Shown here: piece after piece, positions 14,061-19,979 of the stretch | Layout: each line of letters starts with the position of its first letter | Position numbering within the stretch: position 1 is the stretch's first letter | Source of the DNA: a virus | Length of the DNA: 21,291 nucleotides | Reading direction: 5' to 3' (one strand) | IMG/VR virus record: IMGVR_UViG_3300010388_000054 | Location: 1 to 21,291 of that record | Notes under the pieces: generated by a model | Seen by the model: only the letters and a program-made list of their open reading frames with translations | What the model was told of the DNA's origin: nothing | The model's database searches: none | Made by a program: the position numbers and the translations under genes

Positions 14061-14853
14061 GAAACAAGTCTGCAAGTGACAATGGCATTGGAATATCCTC
14101 GCCACATGCCTCGCAGGTCGTGCTCACCTCCCCGAGGCGTGGGCCCGGGTTCTTCTCAATGATCTGAGCAATGATCTTCTCGCGGTCGTTCATACCCAGC
14201 TTGAGAACCGAAGAGGCTCCCATGGAAGGTACTCCACCGATTGACTGGATACATCCAGCCAGCAAGATGGTGTTTAGCTCAGCCACAGTCTTTTCGCTGT
14301 TTTCCAAGAGCTTCTTTTGGGTAGCTCCAGTAGGAAGTGTGACAACGATGTCCCCATAGTTCTTAGACTCGTAAACAAATCTACGGTCTGCGACAGGGTC
14401 CTCAAGAACTTTGACAGGAATGTCTTCGTTCAAGTTGACTGCTACGTCTAGGTCTGCGTTGCAGTGCGGACATGGGAAGCTAAAGTTGACCTCGTCACCA
14501 AAGGTGAGTCTACGAATGCCGATAAGGATTGCATCGCGGTCTCCGCCTAGAAGAGCGTCGAAGTCTTCCTTGTTAACCTTTTCCATGCCCAAAGACACTA
14601 GCCCTCGCTGCAACATCACAACTAGGGCTCTACCGACAGATCCAGCCTTAGAGATGGCTTCTTCATCCACCCCGTTTAGCTCACGGACTTCGGCGTATTT
14701 TACGACGGAGCCCTCCCCAGTGATGAAGCCACCAGGGAGGGTTACGTCGGAGTTCGAAGGGGCTACGGTCTTTACGGCCGAAGCTGGTTCTTCGTTGATT
14801 TGGCGAGTTAGCTCGTCCAGAATCGTTGGATCGCTTGTAGTAATTTCTGCCAC
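14053..14853 (-). CDS. T4 gp26-like baseplate/tail assembly protein with zinc ribbon
   Basis: The 266-residue product starts at GTG 14853 with AAGGAG 8 nt upstream. It resembles the T4 gp26-like baseplate family of phage hub/chaperone proteins. It contains SKAGSVGRALVVMLQRGLVS, then GGDRDAILIGIRRLTFGDEV and two CxxC knuckles, C128/C131 (FPCPHCNADL) and C247/C250 (TTCEACGEDI), which probably form one zinc ribbon. In T4 the corresponding gene products act in hub assembly. Lying between the tube and tape-measure genes, it takes the place of the tail assembly chaperone, which keeps the tape measure soluble. Its 3' end overlaps a +1 reading frame (see 13908-14060), as with lambda G/GT. Confidence 0.75.
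   Translation of the reverse strand: MAEITTSDPTILDELTRQINEEPASAVKTVAPSNSDVTLPGGFITGEGSVVKYAEVRELNGVDEEAISKAGSVGRALVVMLQRGLVSLGMEKVNKEDFDALLGGDRDAILIGIRRLTFGDEVNFSFPCPHCNADLDVAVNLNEDIPVKVLEDPVADRRFVYESKNYGDIVVTLPTGATQKKLLENSEKTVAELNTILLAGCIQSIGGVPSMGASSVLKLGMNDREKIIAQIIEKNPGPRLGEVSTTCEACGEDIPMPLSLADLFRL
14061..14064 (-). other. Candidate +1 frameshift site (UUU C)
   Basis: The zero frame reads TTG TTT CGT CTA TAA, with TTT at 14064-14062. A Phe-tRNA in the P site can re-pair from UUU to UUC by moving one base forward, after which translation continues GTC TAT AAG into the 50-codon downstream frame. The zero-frame stop is only three codons later. Other +1 shifts here (CGT to GTC, CTA to TAT) would lose pairing. 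No upstream Shine-Dalgarno-like stimulator or clear downstream structure was identified. Confidence 0.4.
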
Positions 14854-14905
14854 GATTTATGCTCCTTGTTAGTTAATTAATATTATCACTGCGTTATTGC
14901 ATTTA

Positions 14906-15490
14906 CTACTGTACGTACGAAACCGAAAGGCCTTCGTGTACAAGCTGCACGGTCTCGAACAACAGCTGGTTGTCCTGAGCGTTTAGGTCCGAATAGCTTA
15001 GGCTAGAGATCCAAGCGTTGTGAACCTTGAACTTCATCTTGTATGCCTTCTTTGAGATGACGTCGTTTGCGTCAATCAGAGGGGCACCTGTAGCTGGGTG
15101 GTCCAGTACGTAGATGGTTAGGTTCACGCGGAAGGTCTTGCCGTCTGCGTTAGGGATACCTTCGCCAGAAGCAGCTGCGAATAGACCCTGCATCCAAGTG
15201 ATAGCTTCGTCGTTCTTCCAGATCGCACCGCGCTGCAGTGTAATAGGGTTGAACGAGGTCATGCCAGGAACCTGGTGAAGGGTGGTGTTCATGCCACCTT
15301 CGCGGTATGCGATTGACTGGGTGTTGATGTTTAGACCTGACACCTGAGTAAAGCCACCTACGAATGAGGTTAGCTTAGGGCTGTATGGGTCGCCATCGTA
15401 TGCGTTGCTAAACTCCACTAGGAATCTAAAATTGCGAAGTGGATCTGTCGCAAGCTTAGAGAAGCGGGCTAGATTGCTTGTTGCTGCCAT
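14906..15490 (-). CDS. Tail tube protein (T4 gp19 family)
   Basis: This 194-residue protein matches the phage tail tube/gp19 family. The N-terminus is typical (DPLRNFRFLVEFSNAYDG), followed by the GGFTQVSGLNINTQSIAYRE segment with GGMN, and by ITLQRGAIWKNDEAITWMQG. The C-terminal LSYSDLNAQDNQLLFETVQL is also characteristic. It polymerises as hexamer rings around the tape measure to form the inner tube. The ATG at 15490 has AAGGAGATC 4 nt upstream. It lies directly after the sheath gene, as in nearly all contractile tails. The 52-bp spacer downstream (14854-14905) is AT-rich, contains the palindrome TTAATTAA and shows no convincing promoter or terminator. Confidence 0.93.
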   Translation of the reverse strand: MAATSNLARFSKLATDPLRNFRFLVEFSNAYDGDPYSPKLTSFVGGFTQVSGLNINTQSIAYREGGMNTTLHQVPGMTSFNPITLQRGAIWKNDEAITWMQGLFAAASGEGIPNADGKTFRVNLTIYVLDHPATGAPLIDANDVISKKAYKMKFKVHNAWISSLSYSDLNAQDNQLLFETVQLVHEGLSVSYVQ

Positions 15491-15501
15491 GAATGATCTC
15501 C

Positions 15502-16992
15502 TTAAACAATCGTTACAACAGCGCCGCTGTCGTACTGGCTAATGCGGATAACCACAAATTCAGCAGGACGCTGCAACGCAACGCCAACCTCGATGTGGAC
15601 TTCACCGTTGTCTACGGATGAAATAGGGTTGTTTTCGTCGTCAACCTTGATGAAGAAAGAATCCGCTGGGGTTGTGCCTCGTAGACCGCCCTGCTGCCAG
15701 AAGTCAGTCAAGAACGACTCCAAGGTAGAGTTAATGCGGTTCCACAAGCGGAAGTCATTCGGCTCAAAGATAGCGAACTGTGTAAGGTCAGTCATAGCCT
15801 TGCGCAAGTAAATCAGGCTGCGACGTACTGGTACGTAGCGGTCTGCATAACCTGGCTTAAGGGTACGAGAACCCATGATTACAATTCCCGAACCTGGGAT
15901 GTAACGGATAGCGTTTACAGGAGCTACTGCGCTGTTTAGGCTGTCCAACTCAGCGTTGGTTAGCTTAGATACAGCTACTGCACCTGCGATACGAGAGCCT
16001 AGACCAGCTGGGGCCTTGAAGACACCACGAGCTGCGTCAGTAGCAACTACCTGACCTACAACCGCACCACCAGGGTTAGCCGTAACAGTAGCACCAGGAG
16101 TGCTGTTGGTCGGGCTTGGGATGGTTAGGCGTGGGTAGTAAACAGCACCTAGCGAAGTAGATGTGTAAGCTGCCGAACGAGTTAGCTGGTTAGCTACGGT
16201 GTCGTCCATACCGTCGATAACTACGAATACGTCATCGCGAGCTTCAGCGTAGGCAAGGATTGTGTTAACGTCAGCACTTCCAGTAACTCCAGGTACGTTA
16301 AGTACAAGAGAGTTAAGTACGGTGTCTAGTCCGCTAGTAGCAGCAGCTAGGTCTCCACCGTCAACAGCGTCGCCATCAGCACCTGCAGTACCGTCTACAA
16401 CTTCGTTAGTTACTACAGCAGGGTTGTCAGCCGCAGTGTGTGAGTCGCTAGCGTTTGCGTCCGTAGCAACCACATATGCCGAAGCAGCATTGATCACGGT
16501 AGGGGCGTAACGAGTGTCGCTTAGTAGCATGGTAAGGTCTGTAAAGCGCTCTACTACAACGCCAGCAAGCTTAATTACTAGGTCAAAGTAGCCAGTGATT
16601 ACTGAGTTAGAGACCGATACGGTAAGGTCGTTACCCCATGCACCAACAGACTTAGCAGTGATGGTTAGAGTGTCGCCTGCGGTAGGAGTAGCGCGGTCTA
16701 GAAGAGTTACAGAAGAAGCCGCTGCGTTAGCGCCTACAGTACGCAAGATGTAAGCAGAGCTTCCACCGTTAGCAAAGAATAGGTAAACTGCAGTAGCCAG
16801 CACGTTGTCAGTTGTGTTCCACGAGCCGAATAGGCTTGTGTACTGAGTCCATGATGTTACAAGGGTAGGTGTAGTCGGACCCTTCTTCGCGGTACCAATG
16901 AAGGCTGCCACAGAAGTAGAGCTAGGACCCACAACAGGTGGAATAGGGTTAAGGGTTTCCTCAACATATACTCCAGGACGTAGATACGTCAT
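15502..16992 (-). CDS. Tail sheath protein
   Basis: The 496-residue product has both ends of the contractile sheath family. The N-terminus is YLRPGVYVEETLNPIPPVVG, then 'VAAFIGTAKKGPTTPTLVTS'. The C-terminal domain contains the segments RYVPVRRSLIYLRKAMTDLT, FEPNDFRLWNRINSTLESFL and WQQGGLRGTTPADSFFIKVD. The middle, residues about 85-290, is alanine- and threonine-rich and holds the variable surface domain (SSVTLLDRATPTAGDTLTIT, GAWGNDLTVSVSNSVI). Sheath subunits surround the tube and contract to drive it through the envelope. The ATG at 16992 has AAGGAG 8 nt upstream. Length and order before the tube gene are standard. Confidence 0.95.
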   Translation of the reverse strand: MTYLRPGVYVEETLNPIPPVVGPSSTSVAAFIGTAKKGPTTPTLVTSWTQYTSLFGSWNTTDNVLATAVYLFFANGGSSAYILRTVGANAAASSVTLLDRATPTAGDTLTITAKSVGAWGNDLTVSVSNSVITGYFDLVIKLAGVVVERFTDLTMLLSDTRYAPTVINAASAYVVATDANASDSHTAADNPAVVTNEVVDGTAGADGDAVDGGDLAAATSGLDTVLNSLVLNVPGVTGSADVNTILAYAEARDDVFVVIDGMDDTVANQLTRSAAYTSTSLGAVYYPRLTIPSPTNSTPGATVTANPGGAVVGQVVATDAARGVFKAPAGLGSRIAGAVAVSKLTNAELDSLNSAVAPVNAIRYIPGSGIVIMGSRTLKPGYADRYVPVRRSLIYLRKAMTDLTQFAIFEPNDFRLWNRINSTLESFLTDFWQQGGLRGTTPADSFFIKVDDENNPISSVDNGEVHIEVGVALQRPAEFVVIRISQYDSGAVVTIV

Positions 16993-17031
16993 AGGGTTAT
17001 CTCCTTAAATAGGTTTACAAAAATACAAGTA

Positions 17032-17643
17032 CTAGATGATTATTAGATCGTCTGGAATATCCGATGTGGTGTCGTTGATGAAGACTGTCTCGACTTCTGG
17101 TGTAGGACCAGTAGAGATCGAGGTACCTTCGCTACTCACTGTGACGGTGAACACGTTGCGGTATAGTCGGCGACCATCTTCAACAGTGTCTCGTTTGGTG
17201 AATTCTTCTAGGATCACGTGACGGTAGCCCGTCTCGGTTCCCAAGTCATTTTCAATTGCCACGTAGCCGCGGTTGCCAGGGAACACGTTGTTTAGCAAGT
17301 GTGCCATGATCATGCGGTCGTGACGAGGGTGGCGGGCATAGGTGGTGATCTGGTAAACAAGGTCCCAGGCCACAGGAATTTCATAAGTGTAGGCGATGCC
17401 AGATACAGGAGCAGTGGTTCCCTGCTTGTCATTGTCAACAAGCACGCCAGATGTCTGACGGTAGGTAGCTCTGTTAAAATCCAAAAGGTCTAGCGTTATG
17501 TACGGGTAAGACTGAGCCTTAGACTCTAGGTCAGGCTTAGTGAACCAAACGCCAACTTCACGAGTCGCGTTCTTTTCGTCAGCAACTACGATACCTCTGA
17601 GGAGAGCCTTGAGGGCCTCGTCTTCGCTTACAATGAAGGTCAT
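17032..17643 (-). CDS. Probable tail terminator/completion protein
   Basis: This 203-residue protein sits directly upstream of the sheath gene, where tail completion proteins (T4 gp15, or gpU/Tc1-type) are usually encoded. Visible features that fit are the short N-terminal helix (EDEALKALLRGIVV), a beta-rich middle (YPYITLDLLDFNRA, YEIPVAWDLVYQITTYARHP), a helix with DRMIMAHLLNNVFP and a final beta segment (RRLYRNVFTVTVSSEG). This strand-helix order is like hexameric tail terminators that cap the tube and contact the head neck. It is coupled by ATGA (17640-17643) to the 107-aa neck gene. No exact family could be named, so the role rests on context and secondary-structure pattern. Confidence 0.6.
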   Translation of the reverse strand: MTFIVSEDEALKALLRGIVVADEKNATREVGVWFTKPDLESKAQSYPYITLDLLDFNRATYRQTSGVLVDNDKQGTTAPVSGIAYTYEIPVAWDLVYQITTYARHPRHDRMIMAHLLNNVFPGNRGYVAIENDLGTETGYRHVILEEFTKRDTVEDGRRLYRNVFTVTVSSEGTSISTGPTPEVETVFINDTTSDIPDDLIII

Positions 17644-17963
17644 GGAATCACATCCTTACCAATTAAGTAGTCAACAGAAGAGTCGCTCAAGGTGCTGAGG
17701 ATGTCGTCTTTGGGTGCTCGTCCGAACATGCGGAAGACAGCGCTAGGAGGAGTAGCAGCGTTGCCGTACTCCAAGTCTTCTACGGTCTCGGCTAGGGCTT
17801 CTGGGTACTCAACGTAAATACCGGAAGGGCCTGCCTTCACAAGCAGAGAGGATACGACGCTAGTAGGCCACCCAGCTTTGCGGGCGTCCTTGCGAAGGGC
17901 GTTTGTGAGAGCCTGCTCGTCTGACGAGAGGGAGCTAATTGCGGAGTCTAGTAGATTGCTCAT
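17640..17963 (-). CDS. Probable neck protein, HK97 gp10-like
   Basis: In this 107-residue protein a helical start (EQALTNALRKDARKAGWPTS) leads into YVEYPEALAETVEDLEYGNA and 'PPSAVFRMFGR'. The 'LEYGN...P..VFR' pattern recalls the 'EfGT...pArPFlrpA' core of HK97 gp10-type head-tail connector/neck (Ne1) proteins. It lies one gene before the presumed tail terminator, which is the usual position. It overlaps both neighbours by 4 nt (ATGA at 17640-17643 and 17960-17963), so the three genes are probably made together. The gene is secure; the neck role is a reasonable inference. Confidence 0.6.
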   Translation of the reverse strand: MSNLLDSAISSLSSDEQALTNALRKDARKAGWPTSVVSSLLVKAGPSGIYVEYPEALAETVEDLEYGNAATPPSAVFRMFGRAPKDDILSTLSDSSVDYLIGKDVIP

Positions 17964-18133
17964 TTACCACGCCGCATTGCTTTTCCAAGAATCCTTGATG
18001 CCAAAAGTGCTGCCAAGACGCCTAGTGTTTCTTTACGTCCGTTGCCAGCTGCGCCATGGGCATACCCGCGGATGAAGTCCGCCTCGGTAGGCTCAGAGAC
18101 CCTCCTGTGAGGATCTTTATAGATGCTAGACAT
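17960..18133 (-). CDS. Small glycine/arginine-rich protein of the neck region (57 aa)
   Basis: I start this gene at ATG 18133 because GGAG lies 7 nt upstream (18138-18144 region). A longer reading from 18190 would add 19 residues (MRRWNQNCAVFCLLHWRLD) without a better site. The product has a polar N-terminus (DPHRRVSEPTEADFIRGYAH) and a short hydrophobic alanine/leucine helix (LGVLAALLASRILGKA) with basic residues at the end, possibly a single amphipathic or membrane-touching helix. I do not recognise it. It is coupled by ATGA to the 107-aa neck gene. The 110-bp stretch upstream (18134-18243) shows no clear promoter, terminator or tRNA. Confidence 0.6.
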   Translation of the reverse strand: MSSIYKDPHRRVSEPTEADFIRGYAHGAAGNGRKETLGVLAALLASRILGKAMRRGK

Positions 18134-18243
18134 GTCAAGTCTCCAATGGAGTAAGCAAAATACAGCGCAATTTTGGTTCCACCTCCGCATGAGGCTACTA
18201 CCAGAATAAGAGAAAAGCAGGGCTAAACTCTTTAAACTACGGG

Positions 18244-18537
18244 CTACTTACGGCCCATCTTCTTTTCACGAAGGTTTTCGGCCTTTTCGCCCTTCTTACC
18301 TTCACGCTTCTCGTGAGCAGCGTCCTTAGCCTTGATGCCCTTGATGATCTTGGCGTCAATCTTCTTGTCTTCGGCCATGGTCTTAGGCTTGCCCTTAGCT
18401 GCGTGGGCAGCATCGGCCTTCTTGAACTTGGCCTTTTCGTCCTTCTCAGTCAGGCCCGCCTTCTTAAGCATGGCGGCGTCCTTCTTGGTGTCCTTAGCCT
18501 CTGTGTACTTGCCTTTTTCATAAGCTGGTTTCTTCAT
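18244..18537 (-). CDS. Lysine-rich protein (97 aa)
   Basis: Thirty of 97 residues are lysine, with alanine, glutamate and aspartate making up much of the rest. There is no hydrophobic core, so it is probably extended or helical. Short internal repeats are visible (KKADAAHAAKGK and KAKDAAHEKREGKK; also DTKKDAAMLKKAG). Such composition is histone-H1-like, and phages package comparable basic proteins with their DNA, but no family is recognised. The ATG at 18537 has AAGGAG 7 nt upstream. Two other basic small proteins lie within 850 bp in the same operon. A nucleic-acid-binding or virion-internal role is inference from charge. Confidence 0.7.
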   Translation of the reverse strand: MKKPAYEKGKYTEAKDTKKDAAMLKKAGLTEKDEKAKFKKADAAHAAKGKPKTMAEDKKIDAKIIKGIKAKDAAHEKREGKKGEKAENLREKKMGRK

Positions 18538-18548
18538 TAGTTAGCTCC

Positions 18549-18848
18549 TTAAGCTGAAATTACGTTTGAGTATAGAACAGAGACATCATAGCCAGAGCCT
18601 GTTCCAGCAGCCGAAACTGCATATAGGGTGTCTCCAGCGTTTAGCCAGACGTCCTGGTTTGTGAGGGTAGCGATCCTAAGACCGCGGTCTGCCGTACCAG
18701 CTGCGGCTACCGAAGAGTCCCCGATAAACACAGAAGAGCCGTTTGAGTTGCTTACGACTACGTGTGTCAGTGGGTTGCCTTCAGGGATGGTCGCAATCAA
18801 GACCGGGGTGTTTGCAGCTAAAACAAAGCTGTTGTGTACTAGAGCCAT
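18549..18848 (-). CDS. Small beta-sandwich virion protein (99 aa)
   Basis: The sequence reads as a compact all-beta domain: FVLAANTPVLIATIPEGN, VVVSNSNGSSVFIGDSSVAA, LNAGDTLYAVSAAGTG and a closing strand YDVSVLYSNVISA. Proteins of this shape (a 'VFIG...V...G..L..GDTLYAVSAAG' pattern) are common in phage structural regions as minor head, neck or decoration proteins. There is no signal peptide. The ATG overlaps the stop of the cysteine-rich microgene (TAATG at 18846-18850), with purine-rich GGAAAGAAAG upstream. The exact place in the virion is unknown. Confidence 0.65.
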   Translation of the reverse strand: MALVHNSFVLAANTPVLIATIPEGNPLTHVVVSNSNGSSVFIGDSSVAAAGTADRGLRIATLTNQDVWLNAGDTLYAVSAAGTGSGYDVSVLYSNVISA

Positions 18849-18898
18849 TAGTTATCTTTCTTTCCGCAACCGCAGTTGCCGCATCCGCAATCAGTCAT
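18848..18898 (-). CDS. Cysteine-rich 16-residue microprotein
   Basis: Seventeen codons on the minus strand encode MTDCGCGNCGCGKKDN and a TAA stop. Its ATG (18898-18896) shares one base with the upstream stop, and its own TAA (18850-18848) shares one base with the next ATG. It is thus held between two TAATG junctions that exactly bridge the gap between two accepted genes. The four cysteines in a CxCxxCxC pattern with a lysine tail could bind a metal ion such as zinc or iron. An AAGAAG stretch precedes the start. Short length means coding cannot be proven by composition; the double coupling is the main support. Confidence 0.6.
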   Translation of the reverse strand: MTDCGCGNCGCGKKDN

Positions 18899-19215
18899 TA
18901 CTTCTTGCCTTTCTTCTTAGAGTCTAGGCGCGTAGACATTGCTGCGGCCTTCTTTTTTGCATCGGCTTTTGAGGAAGCTCCCCAAGCCTGTAGCGATAGT
19001 AGTAGACGGGTAGGCTCGCCATTTGGCTTACGTTCCGGTCCAGGCATTCCGCCCATACGAGCTAGGAATGATGCTCGTCTAGGGTTGTCCCCAGACTTCA
19101 CTGGTGCTTTCAGGTCAGAGCCAGGGTTGGCTTTTTCGTAAGACTTACGGCCCTTTTCATTAAGGCCGCCCTTCTTAGCTTTACCTTCTTTTTTCTGCCA
19201 AGCTTCACTTGCCAT
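18898..19215 (-). CDS. DUF6321-like basic phage protein (105 aa)
   Basis: The sequence has the signature of a widespread small viral family that I associate with DUF6321: AWQKKEGKAKKGGLNEKGRK, then 'SYEKANPGSDLKAPVKSGDN' and PRRASFLARMGGMPGPERKP, closing with 'LLLSLQAWGASS'. Such proteins are frequent in aquatic phage genomes and have no established function. About one third of the residues are K or R, so nucleic-acid contact is possible. The ATG at 19215 overlaps the upstream 57-aa gene by 11 nt. The stop forms TAATG with the microgene. Family recognition is from memory of the conserved GGLNEKGRKSYE and NPRRASFLARM segments; the DUF number should be confirmed. Confidence 0.75.
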   Translation of the reverse strand: MASEAWQKKEGKAKKGGLNEKGRKSYEKANPGSDLKAPVKSGDNPRRASFLARMGGMPGPERKPNGEPTRLLLSLQAWGASSKADAKKKAAAMSTRLDSKKKGKK

Positions 19216-19378
19216 TTTTCTTCGCTTTCTTAGCTGCGTTCATGTTGTCTACCAAATTAGGGTACGGACGCCCGGCTGCCTTGGCCTTAGCCTTAGCTGA
19301 CGCCTTAGCAGATTTGCTAAGTGGTGTGTCTTTTTTAGTCGGGTCTTTGCTTTCCCATACAGGTTTCTTATTTGCCAT
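19205..19378 (-). CDS. Small lysine-rich conserved phage protein (57 aa)
   Basis: Translated from ATG 19378, preceded by AGGAG with 4-nt spacing. The first 35 residues are lysine/alanine-rich (SKSAKASAKAKAKAAG), and the end carries a conserved-looking motif GRPYPNLVDNMNAAKKAKK. I recall similar 'GRPYPNLvDNM' tails in short uncharacterised phage proteins, often beside DUF6321-like genes. Its end overlaps the next gene by 11 nt. The Shine-Dalgarno, the coupling and the non-random ending support it as a real gene. Function is unknown; its basic nature fits the neighbouring lysine-rich proteins. Confidence 0.7.
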   Translation of the reverse strand: MANKKPVWESKDPTKKDTPLSKSAKASAKAKAKAAGRPYPNLVDNMNAAKKAKKNGK

Positions 19379-19385
19379 GGTTCTC

Positions 19386-19919
19386 CTATGGTTGTGCGTA
19401 CTCTAGGAACTGAGCGTCGTTTACCAACTCGTCTGGAGCCAACTGGGTCAGATCCATTACAATCAGCGTGTGACGGTTTGCCACGAGGCCCGCTGGTTGG
19501 GTTTTGATTGGGCGGTAAACTTGGCCCTTAAATACTACACGATACTTGTTTGCCAAGTCGATAGTGGTTTTGACAAGACCTCGGTCATTAAACATCTCGC
19601 TGCTTACATCGCGCATGTCGTCAATGTTAAGGGTGAGGTGCAGGATGTCAGTGTTGTAGAAACCACGGTCATTGAGGATGTTAGTGCCCTGTGTAACTGT
19701 CGCACGGATCACTGACAGGGTAGAAGGACCAGTCCAGACACGGCCTACGCCAATAGGTTCTACGTCGTAGATTGGGTCAACGGTTGAATTAGTACCGTCG
19801 AACTTCCACCACTCAGCAGAGGTTCCCACAGGTGCGGTCAAGTCAGCGGAGATACCTTCGCTGATTAAATCTGATTCGAAGTCTGAGTCGAATCTTCCGC
19901 CTGGAGTATAGGCTCGCAT
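19386..19919 (-). CDS. Probable head-closure/neck structural protein (177 aa)
   Basis: I chose ATG 19919 (MRAYTPGG) because GAAGGG lies 5 nt upstream (19930-19925). The GTG at 19925 that would extend it by two residues overlaps that site. The protein is mostly beta: WWKFDGTNSTVDPIYD, then RATVTQGTNILNDRGFYNTD and 'LHLTLNIDDMRDVS', ending YRVVFKGQVYRPIKTQPAGL and HTLIVMDLTQLAPDELV. The latter 'Y.V.FKG..YRP......G...TLIV.DL' resembles small head-closure (Hc1/stopper) domains. It is the first gene of the late minus-strand operon, and neck and tail genes follow. The exact function is not certain. Confidence 0.5.
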   Translation of the reverse strand: MRAYTPGGRFDSDFESDLISEGISADLTAPVGTSAEWWKFDGTNSTVDPIYDVEPIGVGRVWTGPSTLSVIRATVTQGTNILNDRGFYNTDILHLTLNIDDMRDVSSEMFNDRGLVKTTIDLANKYRVVFKGQVYRPIKTQPAGLVANRHTLIVMDLTQLAPDELVNDAQFLEYAQP

Positions 19920-19937
19920 AAACACCCTTCGGGCTTT

Positions 19938-19966
19938 TTTACAATAATGCTATTTTACAGTATAGT
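19938..19966 (+). promoter_or_regulatory. Plus-strand sigma70-type promoter, leaderless arrangement
   Basis: TTTACA (19938-19943, 5 of 6), exactly 17 bp, then TATAGT (19961-19966, 5 of 6). Six bases (TGATGT) separate the -10 box from the ATG at 19973, so the predicted transcription start coincides with the start codon. No purine-rich ribosome site lies between. This is the signature of a leaderless mRNA. Confidence 0.65.
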
Positions 19967-19979
19967 TGATGTATGACAA
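19952..19979 (-). promoter_or_regulatory. Candidate minus-strand promoter of the neck/tail operon
   Basis: The minus strand has -35 TTGTCA (19979-19974), a 16-bp spacer and -10 TAAAAT (19957-19952). Transcription would begin near 19945, giving a leader of about 25 nt that includes the GAAGGG ribosome site. The boxes interleave with the plus-strand promoter, and the -35 lies in the first codons of the divergent gene. Each box matches the consensus well but not perfectly. Confidence 0.45.

Noticed and set aside
13908-14105. Independent 65-aa gene starting at GTG 14105
   Set aside because: Poor start (GAGG only 3 nt away) and unnatural cysteine/histidine-rich first residues overlapping another gene; a frameshift extension explains it better.
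14854-14905. Promoter in the AT-rich spacer between tube and gp26-like genes
   Set aside because: GATAAT and TATTAA could be -10 boxes, but no -35-like hexamer lies at 16-18 bp.
3515-16992. Extracellular contractile injection system (eCIS) rather than a phage tail
   Set aside because: Gene order resembles eCIS cores, but there is a tape measure, neck and terminator genes and a coupled phage replication operon. The only AAA+ protein is DnaC-like, not the large eCIS ATPase.
18134-18190. Longer form of the 57-aa gene starting at 18190
   Set aside because: The extra 19 residues lack family-like character, and a good ribosome site lies in front of the internal ATG at 18133.
18134-18243. tRNA or terminator in the longest small-gene gap
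   Set aside because: Sequence like ggttcc near 18175 suggested a T-arm, but no acceptor or anticodon stem could be paired; the only hairpin (GGGC/GCCC at 18241-18256) has 4 bp.
19923-19940. Rho-independent terminator (CCC-TTC-GGG then T-run, plus strand)
   Set aside because: The stem is only 3 bp and no plus-strand gene ends there; the same bases supply the ribosome site of the minus gene and the -35 of the plus gene.
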